Positions 1 through 5,927 are shown, counted from the first letter of the stretch. The stretch is 7,953 nt of DNA from Calditenuis sp032249575 (GCA_032249575.1 JAVVHL010000058.1:1-7953), one strand, 5' to 3'. Numbers and translations: made by a program. Notes: generated by a model not told the origin, from the sequence alone.

Positions 1-24
1 TGAAATAGAGCGCGCCCCAGCAAC

Positions 25-33
25 GGGGAGGAG
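25..33 (+). promoter_or_regulatory. Ribosome binding site of top6B
   Basis: GGGGAGGAG ends five bases before the ATG at 39. It is one of the few strong Shine-Dalgarno sequences in the window. This suggests top6B is translated from a leadered or polycistronic mRNA, so it may be a downstream gene of an operon that begins left of the window. Confidence 0.7.
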
Positions 34-38
34 CGAAA

Positions 39-1604
39 ATGAGCGATGTCAAGTTCGAGGAGATAAGCCCAGCAGACTTCTTCTACAGGAACCGGGACCT
101 AGCTGGCTTCTCGAACCCTGCCAGGTCGCTCTACATGTGCATCAGGGAGCTGGTGGAGAACAGCCTCGACGCCACCGAGGTCGGGAGGATACTGCCCAAC
201 ATCTGGATCGGTCTCGAGAGCGCCGACGAGAACGGAGAACGGTTCTTCACGCTGACCGTGAAGGACAACGGCATCGGCGTCGACGGCAACGTCATACCGA
301 AGGCCTTCGGAACGGTCCTCTACGGCAGCAAGTACGGCTTCAAGCAGTCCCGTGGAACCTTCGGCGTAGGAGGGACGATGGCCCTCCTTTACGGCCAGAT
401 TACCACCAACACGCCCTTCACGGTCATCTCCAGCAGAGGAGGGAAAGAGGTCCACGAGTACAAGATGATGATAGACATCGTCGAGAACAAGCCGAAGATC
501 ATCGACCACAAGGTCCACCCCAACAAGAAGAAGTGGAGGGGGACAATAGTCAGGGTGACCCTTGAGGGAGACTACAGCACCAGCAGGCCGAAGATCCTGA
601 CGTACCTCGAGATGACGGCCGTCGTCAACCCCCACGCCAACATCGTCTTCGTCGACCCCAAGGGCAGGGTCTACGTCTTCAGGAGGGTGATCGAGAAGGC
701 CCCTGTTCCGCCTGAGGAGGGGAAGCCTCACCCGCTGGGAGTGGACGTAGAGACCGTCAACAGGCTCATCTCCAACACCAAGAGCAGGGACGTCAAGTCT
801 TTCCTCGTCAACGAGTTCCAGCGGATAGGCCCAAAGACCGCAGAGGAGGTCCTGAAGCTCGCAGGGATAGATCCTGAGAAGAGGGTGAGGGACCTGACGC
901 ACGACGAAGTCACGAGGCTCGTTGAGGCCTTCAAGCAGTACGGGAAGTTCAGGGCTCCCGAGACCTCGACCCTCAGCCCCGTCGGTGTCGAGTTCATCGA
1001 GGCCGGCCTGAAATCGATCTACAAGCCCGAGTTCCTCCATGTGGTCCAGAGGCCTCCGGCCAGCTACTCCGGCATACCCTTCGTGGTCGAGGCCGCCATA
1101 GCCTACGGAGGAGGGATAGAGCCGTCGGAGGAGATACAGCTGCTCAGGTTCGCCAACAAGATCCCCCTCCTCTACGACGAGAAGGCCGACGTCTCCTGGA
1201 AGGTCATCAGCGAGCGGATCGACTGGGCTTCCTACAAGGTCCAGAAGGGGATGCCAGTCCTGGTGCTGACGAGCATATGCTCACCGAAGATACCTTACAA
1301 GACGGTGGGGAAGGAGGCGATCTCCGACAGGCCCGAGATCGAGAGGGAGCTGACGATGGCGATCAGGGAGTGCGCCAGGGCCCTGAGGCTTTACCTGAGC
1401 CAGATAGAGAAGAGGGAGTCGGCGAAGAAGAGGCTGAGCGTCTATGCGAGGTACCTTCCGATGATAGCGAAGAACGCCGCTTACGTCGCTGGCACCGAGC
1501 CTCCGGACGTGATGCCACTATTGAAGTCCATCGGGGTCACGGCGAAGATGGTCGACGAGGAGATGAAGGCCCTCGAGCGCGAGCTCTCCGGCGAAGCAGG
1601 GTGA
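39..1604 (+). CDS. top6B: DNA topoisomerase VI subunit B
   Basis: This is the ATPase subunit of the type IIB topoisomerase. With the Spo11-like A subunit it forms an A2B2 enzyme that passes one duplex through another to relax and decatenate DNA. The 521-residue protein has the GHKL ATP site: N-box RELVENSLDA (36-45), G1 box DNGIGV (76-81) and G2 box RGTFGVGG (105-112). A helix-two-turn-helix region spans about 230-306. A transducer domain of about 310-460 contains GKEAI (424-428), whose K425 matches the switch lysine that contacts ATP gamma-phosphate. There is no room for the C-terminal Ig-like domain found in some euryarchaeal forms. The ATG is supported by a strong Shine-Dalgarno sequence, GGGGAGGAG at 25-33. 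No top6A follows: the next gene is convergent and overlaps the last 68 nt. The A subunit must be upstream or elsewhere. The family call is essentially certain. Confidence 0.97.
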   Translation: MSDVKFEEISPADFFYRNRDLAGFSNPARSLYMCIRELVENSLDATEVGRILPNIWIGLESADENGERFFTLTVKDNGIGVDGNVIPKAFGTVLYGSKYGFKQSRGTFGVGGTMALLYGQITTNTPFTVISSRGGKEVHEYKMMIDIVENKPKIIDHKVHPNKKKWRGTIVRVTLEGDYSTSRPKILTYLEMTAVVNPHANIVFVDPKGRVYVFRRVIEKAPVPPEEGKPHPLGVDVETVNRLISNTKSRDVKSFLVNEFQRIGPKTAEEVLKLAGIDPEKRVRDLTHDEVTRLVEAFKQYGKFRAPETSTLSPVGVEFIEAGLKSIYKPEFLHVVQRPPASYSGIPFVVEAAIAYGGGIEPSEEIQLLRFANKIPLLYDEKADVSWKVISERIDWASYKVQKGMPVLVLTSICSPKIPYKTVGKEAISDRPEIERELTMAIRECARALRLYLSQIEKRESAKKRLSVYARYLPMIAKNAAYVAGTEPPDVMPLLKSIGVTAKMVDEEMKALERELSGEAG

Positions 1605-2190
1605 AGGCGAGGTAAACGGCAGCCGCAGCGAGCGTAGCATAACCAACCGCGTCGATGTACTGCAACAGCGCTTCCAGGATCTGCTCGCCGTACATCGAGA
1701 GGAGGAGCGACTCCGGGACGAACCTTCCGGCCCTGCCGATCAGGGAAGCCACCACGAAGCCCCTCAGGTCCCTCAGCCCCAACGCACCCGCTCCCACCGT
1801 GAAGGCCTTGTAGGGCAGCGGTGTGAAGGCCGCCAGACCTACGGCCAGGGCTCCGTATCGCTGGAAGTAGGCCTCGAGCGGCTCCACCCTCTTCGCTCCC
1901 ACCAGCCTGATCAGCAGGGGCCTCCCCAAGCTCCGGCCTAGGAAGTAGCCGACGAGACCTCCGGTCACTGAGAAGACGACGGTCACCGTTCCGTAAAGGG
2001 GGCCGTTCTTGGGGTCGAGGAGCGTCAGGGGTATCAGAAGCACGTCGGGCGGCACCGGGAAGAACACGGCCTCTGAGAACGAGAGGAGGGCGAGGCCCAG
2101 AGGGCCGTAGTGGAGGAGATGGTTCCTTGCGAGATCGAGGGCCCACTCCATCAGCTGCGAGAACATGACGTCGATGTCCGTCCCTTCCAT
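1537..2190 (-). CDS. YqaA-type DedA/VTT-domain membrane protein
   Basis: This integral membrane protein belongs to the SNARE-associated/VTT (DedA) superfamily, YqaA branch. DedA relatives include undecaprenyl-phosphate flippases and proteins needed for envelope and proton-motive-force homeostasis. The substrate of archaeal YqaA proteins is not known to me. Branch hallmarks in the 217 residues are SFSEAVFFPVPPDVLLIPL (37-55), the glycine-rich GYFLGRSLG (81-89), AFTPLPYKAFTVGAG (121-135) and GRAGRF (152-157). Hydrophobic segments lie around 29-57, 67-87, 113-137, 144-168 and 180-199. The tail after 199 is Arg/Pro/Ser-rich and is encoded partly antisense to the end of top6B (68-nt convergent overlap). 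An ATG at residue 9 (2166) is a serious alternative start: a TTAAAG box at 2195-2200 would put the transcript start near 2172. The gene is divergent from the HEPN gene. Family sure, role unknown. Confidence 0.88.
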   Translation of the reverse strand: MEGTDIDVMFSQLMEWALDLARNHLLHYGPLGLALLSFSEAVFFPVPPDVLLIPLTLLDPKNGPLYGTVTVVFSVTGGLVGYFLGRSLGRPLLIRLVGAKRVEPLEAYFQRYGALAVGLAAFTPLPYKAFTVGAGALGLRDLRGFVVASLIGRAGRFVPESLLLSMYGEQILEALLQYIDAVGYATLAAAAVYLAFTLLRRRARARGPSSPRRPSSP

Positions 2191-2194
2191 CCGG

Positions 2195-2200
2195 CTTTAA
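2195..2200 (-). promoter_or_regulatory. Putative TATA box of the YqaA gene
   Basis: On the minus strand this reads TTAAAG within CCTTAAAGCC. It lies only 5 bases upstream of the longer start (2190) but about 31 bases upstream of the ATG at 2166. If real, it favours translation from 2166, with a leader of a few bases. It is an isolated AT-rich hexamer in GC-rich sequence; the call rests on spacing alone. Confidence 0.4.
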
Positions 2201-2260
2201 GGACATCGGAGATCGACGCGACCGGCGACTCCCACAGGCGAGCCGTGGACCCCAATCGTC

Positions 2261-2266
2261 AATATA
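2261..2266 (+). promoter_or_regulatory. Putative TATA box of the first HEPN/MNT pair
   Basis: AATATA (followed by C) is centred about 29 bases upstream of the ATG at 2293. That is the spacing expected for a leaderless or nearly leaderless archaeal transcript. No Shine-Dalgarno sequence precedes the ATG, which agrees. It supports the 2293 start over an upstream in-frame ATG at 2110, which would run through the divergent YqaA gene. Confidence 0.55.
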
Positions 2267-2292
2267 CGTCCGACGGTGATCCATTTACGGAG

Positions 2293-2691
2293 ATGCCGGT
2301 CAGGGAGGAGGTCGTCTCGTGGCTGGAGGAGGGGAAGGCTGACCTGAGGCACGCGAGGAGGAGCCTGGAGATCGGCGATTACAACTGGGCCTGCTTCGCC
2401 GCCCAGCAGGCAGCCGAGAAGGCGCTCAAGTCCTACATCTTGCACGTCGAGGGCGAGTTCGTCAGGGGCCATGACCTTTTGGCGCTGTACAGGAGGGCTG
2501 CAAAGGCGGGCGGGATCACGCTGAAGGAGGCGTCGCTCTCGAGGCTCTCGGTCTACTACACCGTTGCGGGGTATCCCAACGCAGGGATGGAGAGGCCGTC
2601 GACAGGGATAACGAAGGAGCAGGCTGAGGAGGCGGTCGCTACGGCGGAGGGCGTGATCTTTGAGGTCGAGAAGGCTCTGGGAGATCCGTGA
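2293..2691 (+). CDS. HEPN domain protein (first HEPN/MNT pair)
   Basis: This 132-residue, mostly helical protein belongs to the HEPN superfamily (COG2250-like, partner of minimal nucleotidyltransferases; compare the HI0074/HI0073 pair). Family signatures are ARRSLEIGDYNWACFAAQQAAEKALKS (21-47, only key parts cited: A-Q-Q-A-A-E-K-A-L-K at 37-46), RGHDLLAL (58-65) and YYTVAGYPNAG (88-98). HEPN proteins act as RNases or nucleotide/substrate-binding partners. The RX4-6H ribonuclease motif of toxic HEPN proteins is not apparent here, so a toxin role is uncertain. The start is the ATG at 2293, chosen by the TATA spacing and because it begins just before the conserved first helix. The downstream MNT gene overlaps by 32 nt, so the two are surely co-transcribed and probably coupled in translation. 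The protein is clearly paralogous to the HEPN gene at 6941-7336. Confidence 0.9.
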   Translation: MPVREEVVSWLEEGKADLRHARRSLEIGDYNWACFAAQQAAEKALKSYILHVEGEFVRGHDLLALYRRAAKAGGITLKEASLSRLSVYYTVAGYPNAGMERPSTGITKEQAEEAVATAEGVIFEVEKALGDP

Positions 2692-3025
2692 GAGGGTACT
2701 TAAGGTCCTGGAGGAGCTGTCGGAGGAACTCGGCGCCGACGTTTACCTCTTCGGCAGCTACGCTCGGGGCGATCACCTGCTTGACAGCGACGTCGACGTC
2801 CTTGTCGTCTCCGAGAGGTTCGAGGGCATGGCGTACGTCGACAGGGTGGCTTTCGTTAGGAGCAAGCTCCCTTATGACATGGGGTTCGAGATTGTGGCGC
2901 TCACGCCTGGCGAGTTCGAGAAAGGCGGGCCCTTCATCCGTGAGGTATCAAAGTACTGGATAAAGGTGGGAGGGAAGTCCGGAGGGGCCGTCAATAAACG
3001 CGCTCCTGGGGCTGGTACTTCGTGA
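2660..3025 (+). CDS. Minimal nucleotidyltransferase (MNT), first pair
   Basis: This 121-residue protein of the DNA polymerase beta-like nucleotidyltransferase fold is the catalytic partner of the preceding HEPN protein. The active site is G32-S33 followed by ten residues and D44-V45-D46, an exact GSX10DXD pattern as in MntA-type antitoxins that AMPylate HEPN toxins. E78 in FEIVALTP is a candidate third metal ligand and is conserved in the second pair. Target and reaction here are inferred from the family. The start must be TTG at 2660: an in-frame stop lies just upstream and the next ATG (2828) is inside the domain. It overlaps the HEPN gene by 32 nt. The domain seems to end near residue 103. 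The Gly/Lys-rich tail after that runs 35 nt into the 3' end of the convergent sdhA and may be a read-on extension without function. Confidence 0.87.
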   Translation: MRSRRLWEIRERVLKVLEELSEELGADVYLFGSYARGDHLLDSDVDVLVVSERFEGMAYVDRVAFVRSKLPYDMGFEIVALTPGEFEKGGPFIREVSKYWIKVGGKSGGAVNKRAPGAGTS

Positions 3026-4706
3026 TCACGACGGGCTTGTAGTCGAAAGCGAAGCCGTCAGCGGTCCGGCGGACGAGGACGTGCTTGAGCCAGTTGGCGT
3101 CGTCCCTCTTCGGAGCGTCGAGCCTGAAGTGGGCTCCCCTGCTCTCGGTCCTGTGGAGTGCAGCGGCGCCGATCATCTCCGAGACCGTCAGCATCGCGTC
3201 TATCTCCAAGACGTGGACGAGGTTCGTGTTGTATTTCTTGCTCTTGTCGACGACGCCCATCTCGAAGGTCGACTTGAGCTGCCTGATCTTCCTCAGCCCC
3301 TCCTCCATCGATCCCTGCTCCCTGAAGACGTGGAAGTGCTCCTCCATCGTCCTCTGAAGCTCGGCCTTGACGTCGTACGGGTCCACCCTCGGCGCCGGCC
3401 CGAGAAGGACGTCGTAGATCCTCTTCTCCTCCTGTTGCAGCGCGACCAGCACAGGATCAGGGTCGTCCTGGCTCTGCGCGTACCTCGCCGCCTCCGCACC
3501 GGTTATCCTCCCCCAGACGAGGCACTCGGTGGTGGAGTTGGAGCCGAGGCGGTTGGCGCCGTTGATGGTGACGCACGCCGCCTCCCCTGCTGCCCATAGG
3601 CCCGGGACCTCGGTCGCGCCCATGATGTTCACGTCTATACCTCCCATGTAGTAGTGGGCCACCGGCCTTACAGGGATCGGCTCGCTGATCGGGTCTATCC
3701 CCCTCATCTTCAGGCAGATCTCGCGGATGCTGGTGAGCCTCTTCACGATCTTCTCCGGCTCGATCACTGTCAGGTCCAGAAGGACGTAGTCGTACCCGCT
3801 CTCCTCGTCCCTGAAGCCCCTTCCCTCCTTGATCTCGGTCATGATCGACCTCGATACGATGTCCCTCGGAGCGAGGTCCTTCATCTTCGGCGCATACCTC
3901 TCCATGAACCTCTCTCCCTTGGCGTTCCTGAGAATCCCTCCCTCTCCCCTCGCCGCCTCCGTGATCAGGATGCCGGAGGGGACTAGGCCTGTCGGGTGGA
4001 ACTGGACGAACTCCATGTCCTTCAGCGGCACTCCGGCCCTGAAGGCCATCGCGAGGCCGTCGGGTGTCGAGCTGTGCCCGAACGATGCGAACGGGTAGAG
4101 CCTTCCCGCACCGCCCGTGGCTATGACGCCTGCCTTTGCCCTGAAGTACTCGAGGTCGCCGTCCCTGATGTCGTAGGCAATGATCCCCGCGAACTTGCCG
4201 CCGTCCTCCCTGACGATCGCCGTAGCGCACCTCTCGTCGTAGAACTCGATGTTGTCGTGCCTGAGGCAGGTGCTGTAGAGCGTGCTCATCTCGAAGAACC
4301 CTACCCTGTCCTCCGCGAAGCACGCCCTCGGATAGGACTGGCCGCCGAAGTAGCGCTGCGCTATCTTTCCGTCCTCCCTCCTGGCCCAGGGCATTCCCCA
4401 GTGCTCCAGCTGGATTATCTCTTTTGGAGCCTCCCTGACGAAGAGCTCGACCGCGTCCTGATCGGCGAGGAAGTCGCTGCCCTTCACCGTGTCCCACATG
4501 TGAGACTCGAAGGAGTCACCCTCCTCGGGATAGAGGACGGCCGCGGTCCCTCCCTCGGCCGAGACGCTGTGGGACCTCATCGGCTGGGTCTTTGTGACCA
4601 CCGCAACCCTGAGCTTGGGGCCGCCGACCCTGGCGGCCTCGATCGCGGCCCTGAGGCCTGCGAGGCCCGAGCCGACGATCACGACATCGACGTCTATGAC
4701 CTCCAA
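2991..4706 (-). CDS. sdhA: Succinate dehydrogenase/fumarate reductase flavoprotein subunit
   Basis: This is the FAD-binding catalytic subunit that interconverts succinate and fumarate on the cytoplasmic side of respiratory complex II. The 571-residue protein shows the dinucleotide fold (VGSGLAGLRAA, 11-21) and SHSVSAEGG (45-53), with H46 as the covalent FAD attachment site. It also has HPTG (237-240), TEAARGEGG (249-257, E250), RDIVSRS (281-287, R281 the likely proton-delivery Arg), HYYMGG (351-356, H351) and NRLGSNS (385-391, R386). All key active-site residues are present. H46 and the full C-terminal domain ending near KYQPQERVY argue against the relative NadB (L-aspartate oxidase). The start is TTG, with a GAGG ten bases upstream and a TTTAAG box further up; no ATG lies near the N-terminus. 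The usual sdhB, sdhC and sdhD are absent on both sides. The 3' end overlaps the convergent MNT gene by 35 nt. Confidence 0.96.
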   Translation of the reverse strand: MEVIDVDVVIVGSGLAGLRAAIEAARVGGPKLRVAVVTKTQPMRSHSVSAEGGTAAVLYPEEGDSFESHMWDTVKGSDFLADQDAVELFVREAPKEIIQLEHWGMPWARREDGKIAQRYFGGQSYPRACFAEDRVGFFEMSTLYSTCLRHDNIEFYDERCATAIVREDGGKFAGIIAYDIRDGDLEYFRAKAGVIATGGAGRLYPFASFGHSSTPDGLAMAFRAGVPLKDMEFVQFHPTGLVPSGILITEAARGEGGILRNAKGERFMERYAPKMKDLAPRDIVSRSIMTEIKEGRGFRDEESGYDYVLLDLTVIEPEKIVKRLTSIREICLKMRGIDPISEPIPVRPVAHYYMGGIDVNIMGATEVPGLWAAGEAACVTINGANRLGSNSTTECLVWGRITGAEAARYAQSQDDPDPVLVALQQEEKRIYDVLLGPAPRVDPYDVKAELQRTMEEHFHVFREQGSMEEGLRKIRQLKSTFEMGVVDKSKKYNTNLVHVLEIDAMLTVSEMIGAAALHRTESRGAHFRLDAPKRDDANWLKHVLVRRTADGFAFDYKPVVITKYQPQERVY

Positions 4707-4716
4707 ATCCTGTGCG

Positions 4717-4750
4717 CCTCGCGATCGATATGTGACCCCTTGTTCTTAAA
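4717..4750 (-). promoter_or_regulatory. Putative sdhA promoter and ribosome binding site
   Basis: Reading the minus strand, TTTAAG (4745-4750) could be a TATA box that would start transcription near 4722. A GAGG (4717-4720) then sits ten bases ahead of the TTG start at 4706. An alternative box, ATATC around 4727-4731, would instead give a leaderless message. Either way sdhA seems to have its own promoter in the 98-base gap after the transporter gene. Confidence 0.45.
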
Positions 4751-4804
4751 CCTCGGCTGGAAAATCGCGATCCCGCGAAGGAACTGTAGTGGAGGTGGGC
4801 CGGG

Positions 4805-5419
4805 TCAGGCGGAGATCCAAGGCTTCCATCCAGGCCCCGGAGCGCCTGCGGCCACGACTGCTTTCAGGACCGTCACCGAGAGGGCGACGCTGATGAGTGT
4901 GTGGAGCGCGTTATAAATCGCGGTGTGCGCGAGCACCAGCAAGAGGCCCGTCGTCAGGGGGTCGAGCTTCGTGCCCATGAAGGCCGAGAGCGTGTCGACC
5001 GCGAACTCTAGGAACTCCGGGAAGAGCACGACGATGACCACGTAGTTGAGCAACGTCATGACCGCAATCCTGAGCGCCGCTCCGAGCGTCCCGGCCAGCG
5101 CGAGCTTAATCCTGCCGTACCGGTTCACGAGCTTAGCACCTGCGCAGATCCCGAGGAATGTCGAGACGACAGCGGCGTACTTCATCAAGGGGCCTATGGG
5201 AGAGAACTGCCCCATCAGCAACAGCGCCATGAAGTAAACGGTCGCGGAGAGGAAGCCAGCCAGGGGACCGAAGCCGAGGAGCGCCAGGAAGACCGGCACC
5301 TCCGCCAAGTCGAACTTCAGGTAAGGTATCGGCGGGTACGAGAAGCTGAGCGGCATCAGCGCCATCGCGGCCGAGATCGCGGCTGTCGAGGTCCCGGCAG
5401 CCAATCCCTTGGTGTCCAC
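4805..5419 (-). CDS. ECF transporter S-component, RibU-like (first)
   Basis: This hydrophobic protein of about 204 residues resembles substrate-binding (S) components of energy-coupling factor vitamin transporters, most like RibU (riboflavin). The resemblance rests on PYLKFDLAEVPVFLALLGFGPLAG, here seen as PYLKFD (32-37 from the 5419 start), LAEVP and GFGPLAG (49-55). Five to six membrane segments are visible. A substrate cannot be assigned from sequence alone; riboflavin is the best guess. The GTG at 5419 is preferred over the GTG at 5425 because a TTTAAA box is centred about 24 bases upstream of it, and no ATG is in frame nearby. It is divergent from the regulator gene, with a palindrome between them, and lies 98 nt ahead of sdhA. 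YNALHTLIS near the C-terminus matches FNLLHVFVS in the paralogue at 5928-6572. No EcfA, EcfA' or EcfT is present. Confidence 0.83.
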   Translation of the reverse strand: MDTKGLAAGTSTAAISAAMALMPLSFSYPPIPYLKFDLAEVPVFLALLGFGPLAGFLSATVYFMALLLMGQFSPIGPLMKYAAVVSTFLGICAGAKLVNRYGRIKLALAGTLGAALRIAVMTLLNYVVIVVLFPEFLEFAVDTLSAFMGTKLDPLTTGLLLVLAHTAIYNALHTLISVALSVTVLKAVVAAGAPGPGWKPWISA

Positions 5420-5439
5420 ACCCACCCGCCCTCATGGGT

Positions 5440-5445
5440 TTTAAA
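5440..5445 (-). promoter_or_regulatory. Putative TATA box of the first S-component gene
   Basis: TTTAAA (self-complementary, inside GTTTAAAACC on the minus strand) is centred about 24 bases upstream of the GTG at 5419. It supports a leaderless message and that start codon. The TGCGTA repeat and palindrome begin only 7-14 bases further upstream. Confidence 0.5.
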
Positions 5446-5459
5446 CAATTCTGCGTACC

Positions 5460-5490
5460 TACTCAGATCTGAGTAATGCGTAGATCTGAG
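5460..5490. promoter_or_regulatory. Candidate operator: 16-bp palindrome plus repeated half-site
   Basis: TACTCAGATCTGAGTA (5460-5475) is a perfect 16-bp palindrome. AGATCTGAG occurs inside it (5465-5473) and again at 5482-5490, a 17-bp step. TGCGTA also precedes each copy (5452-5457 and 5477-5482). It lies in the divergent promoter region between the first S-component gene and the winged-helix regulator gene, upstream of both TATA boxes. This is the form expected of a binding site for a dimeric regulator, most simply the product of the adjacent gene at 5543-5833. Binding is inferred. Confidence 0.65.
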
Positions 5491-5514
5491 GGCCGATTTT
5501 TGCCGGCTTTGGCA

Positions 5515-5520
5515 TTATAT
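5515..5520 (+). promoter_or_regulatory. Putative TATA box of the winged-helix regulator gene
   Basis: TTATAT in the AT-rich GGCATTATATTG is centred about 26 bases upstream of the GTG at 5543. That is the ideal spacing for a leaderless transcript starting at that codon. It would exclude the TTG at 5528 as start. Confidence 0.55.
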
Positions 5521-5542
5521 TGCGCTTTTGCCGTGTTATTCT

Positions 5543-5833
5543 GTGATAGAGAACGAGGTCATCGAACAGGTTGCAGGCGTGCTCGGTGCGCTGGGCAACA
5601 GGACGAGGCTCAGGATCGTCAAGCTCATCGCCGAGACCGACAAACCGCTCCACATCAAGGCCCTCTCGAGGGCCCTCAAGGTCAGGTACAGCGCGATCTA
5701 CCGCCATGTCGTCACCCTCAAGAAGGCCGGGATCGTCACGGTCCATGAGGTCGGCCGCTCCCGTGTCGTCGCCCTTAGACACCAGAAGGAGTTGGATGAC
5801 TTGCTTAGAATCGCAACACAATTCACGAAATGA
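5543..5833 (+). CDS. ArsR-like winged-helix transcriptional regulator
   Basis: This 96-residue DNA-binding protein begins with ALGNRTRLRIVKLI (16-29), the typical opening of ArsR-family HTH domains. HIKALSRALKVRYSAIYRHV (37-56) forms the helix-turn-helix, with the recognition helix around 48-60. The wing is VTVHEVGRSRVVALRH (65-80). No cysteine or clustered His metal site is present, so metal sensing is unlikely. There is no ligand-binding or riboflavin-kinase domain like that of the archaeal flavin regulator RbkR, so how it senses anything is unknown. The GTG start at 5543 is chosen by TATA spacing; a TTG at 5528 would add five residues. It sits between two RibU-like transporter genes, divergent from one and ahead of the other, with candidate operators on both sides. 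It probably regulates both genes and perhaps itself. Confidence 0.87.
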   Translation: MIENEVIEQVAGVLGALGNRTRLRIVKLIAETDKPLHIKALSRALKVRYSAIYRHVVTLKKAGIVTVHEVGRSRVVALRHQKELDDLLRIATQFTK

Positions 5834-5853
5834 GTGTCCATAACTTTGCAATT

Positions 5854-5873
5854 ATGTGATAATGTCATCACAT
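5854..5873. promoter_or_regulatory. Inverted repeat ahead of the second S-component gene
   Basis: The 20-bp element has perfect 7-bp arms, ATGTGAT and ATCACAT, around a 6-bp spacer; 16 of 20 positions are symmetric overall. It lies 24 bp upstream of the putative TATA box at 5898-5903. The sequence differs from the palindrome at 5460-5475, so it may bind another factor. It is not followed by a T-run, which argues against a terminator for the regulator gene. Confidence 0.55.
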
Positions 5874-5897
5874 TGGAGCTAAGTCATTGACAAGTTC

Positions 5898-5903
5898 TAA
5901 ATA
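5898..5903 (+). promoter_or_regulatory. Putative TATA box of the second S-component gene
   Basis: TAAATA (in TTCTAAATACG) is centred about 27 bases upstream of the ATG at 5928. It supports a leaderless message from that ATG rather than from the TTG at 5910, and shows that this gene is not simply co-transcribed with the regulator. Confidence 0.55.
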
Positions 5904-5927
5904 CGTCGTTTGCGAAGTCTGAACGAG

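Noticed and set aside
99..1040. A 313-codon open frame on the minus strand inside top6B
   Set aside because: Antisense shadow of a GC-rich gene; low-complexity Val/Leu/Asp/Pro/Arg composition, no recognisable domain, and top6B motifs are unambiguous.
1481..2284. Alternative minus-strand reading of 267 codons over the YqaA gene
   Set aside because: Arg/Pro/Gly-rich without membrane or family pattern; the frame ending at 1537 carries all YqaA hallmarks.
2110..2292. A 61-residue N-terminal extension of the first HEPN protein
   Set aside because: It would lie antisense to the YqaA start and upstream of the TATA box, and the paralogous HEPN protein has no such extension.
2991..4706. L-aspartate oxidase (NadB) instead of SdhA
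   Set aside because: The covalent-FAD histidine (H46 in SHSVSAEGG) and full SdhA C-terminal region are present.
3996..4916. A 306-codon open frame on the plus strand antisense to sdhA and the first S-component gene
   Set aside because: It crosses two well-supported genes and their intergenic gap, has biased Arg/Glu/Pro/Val composition, and no promoter or start signal was seen.
5501..5514. TGCC-6-GGCA inverted repeat beside the regulator TATA box
   Set aside because: Only 4-bp arms in GC-rich sequence; expected by chance.
5854..5873. Inverted repeat as a transcription terminator of the regulator gene
   Set aside because: Arms are AT-rich and short, no T-run follows, and it sits at an operator-like distance from the next TATA box.
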